Origin: CAZNNH01 sp964574335
Lineage (GTDB): Bacteria; Acidobacteriota; Vicinamibacteria; Fen-336
Assembly: GCA_964574335.1 (NCBI GenBank)
Contig: CAZNNH010000200.1
Location: 1 to 11,093, forward strand
Reading direction: 5' to 3'
Length of the DNA: 11,093 nucleotides
Shown here piece by piece: positions 10,854 to 11,093 of this stretch. Each line of letters starts with the position of its first letter. The first letter of the stretch is position 1. A model generated the notes under the pieces. The model was not told the origin of the DNA and made no database searches. It saw only the letters and a program-made list of their open reading frames with translations. Made by a program: the position numbers and the translations under genes.

Positions 10854-11093
10854 CTAGCGGCTTCCCCCCCCTCCCCCCGGCTGTCGTCGTTGCGGCTGGA
10901 TGGGCAGTGTCCTGCTCCAGACCTCGCCTCCGTGGTTGGCCCACACGATGTGGGCGTCGCCCTCGGCGCTCATGGCGACGGAGGCGGATGCCGGATCGCT
11001 CTCGCCACCGCGGCTGTCGAAGATGCGCTGCGCCGGTTGCCACCCCCAGCCGTCCGCCCACTGGCGCCCCCAGATGTCGATCGTGGACGACGC
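10854..11093 (-). CDS. C-terminal end of a secreted repeat/propeller-like protein (partial)
   Basis: The last 79 residues and the TAG stop (10856-10854) of a gene entering from the right edge are visible; the start is outside the window. The sequence runs from ASSTIDIWGRQWADGWGWQP through FDSRGGESDPASASVAMSAEG to DAHIVWANHGGEVWSRTL. This alternation of 'IWxRxWxxGxGWxxAQRI', 'xxPxVAMxxxGDAxxVWA' and a following 'W' strand is characteristic of bacterial secreted proteins whose blades repeat every 50-60 residues and probably form a beta-propeller. The tail is low complexity (PQRRQPGGGGGSR), encoded over C8-T-C6 on the plus strand. It converges with the NuoJ-like ORF across 21 bases. The amino-acid pattern, not length, supports this call; function and total size cannot be judged. 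Confidence 0.65.
   Translation of the reverse strand, partial: ASSTIDIWGRQWADGWGWQPAQRIFDSRGGESDPASASVAMSAEGDAHIVWANHGGEVWSRTLPIQPQRRQPGGGGGSR

Noticed and set aside
10675..11061. Minus-strand frame starting with an ATG at 11061
   Set aside because: Its Arg/Gly/Ala-rich product has no pattern. The neighbouring frame, open from the right edge to the TAG at 10854, has clear propeller-like motifs and is the real gene.

Overview
The window is very GC-rich and dense with G/C at third codon positions. Its protein families (an M28 metallopeptidase, a CBM9-like/DUF5916 outer-membrane protein, a small lipoprotein barrel and a conserved orphan radical SAM protein) suggest a Gram-negative soil or sediment bacterium of the Acidobacteriota kind. 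Myxococcota or Gemmatimonadota cannot be excluded. There is no rRNA, tRNA, CRISPR array, phage gene or complete insertion sequence.

Layout. (1) 1-176: non-coding leader with a short direct repeat and an imperfect inverted repeat, possibly an old mobile-element end. (2) 177-2466, plus strand: a tight three-gene ABC-2 exporter operon (ATPase, permease, permease) with overlapping stop/start codons. Its organisation matches the fluoroquinolone-export type of drug/antibiotic ABC transporter. (3) 2503-8313, minus strand: four genes for exported proteins. In transcription order they are a secreted protein of eight exact 31-residue, two-cysteine repeats (8313-7444), a DUF5916 outer-membrane protein (7298-4620), a membrane-anchored M28 peptidase (4518-3466) and a small outer-membrane lipoprotein (3159-2503). 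The gaps of 101-306 bases allow either one long transcript or several. The 306-base gap holds two clear palindromic elements. (4) 8314-8707: divergent intergenic region with a perfect 14-base palindrome and two hairpins directly before a very strong ribosome-binding site. (5) 8708-10261, plus strand: a B12-binding-type radical SAM protein of a conserved family without assigned function. (6) 10470-10832, plus strand: a short three-helix membrane ORF resembling the core of complex I subunit NuoJ, with no other nuo gene in the window. (7) 10854-11093, minus strand: the C-terminal end of a secreted, probably beta-propeller-like protein whose start lies beyond the right edge.

The ABC operon is a self-contained export module. 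The minus-strand genes share a destination (periplasm, outer membrane, outside) but no shared pathway can be read from the sequence. I see no convincing new defence or mobile system. The least explained items are the cysteine-repeat protein, the orphan NuoJ-like ORF, the REP-like compound palindrome at 3407-3460 and the competing hairpins before the lipoprotein gene.
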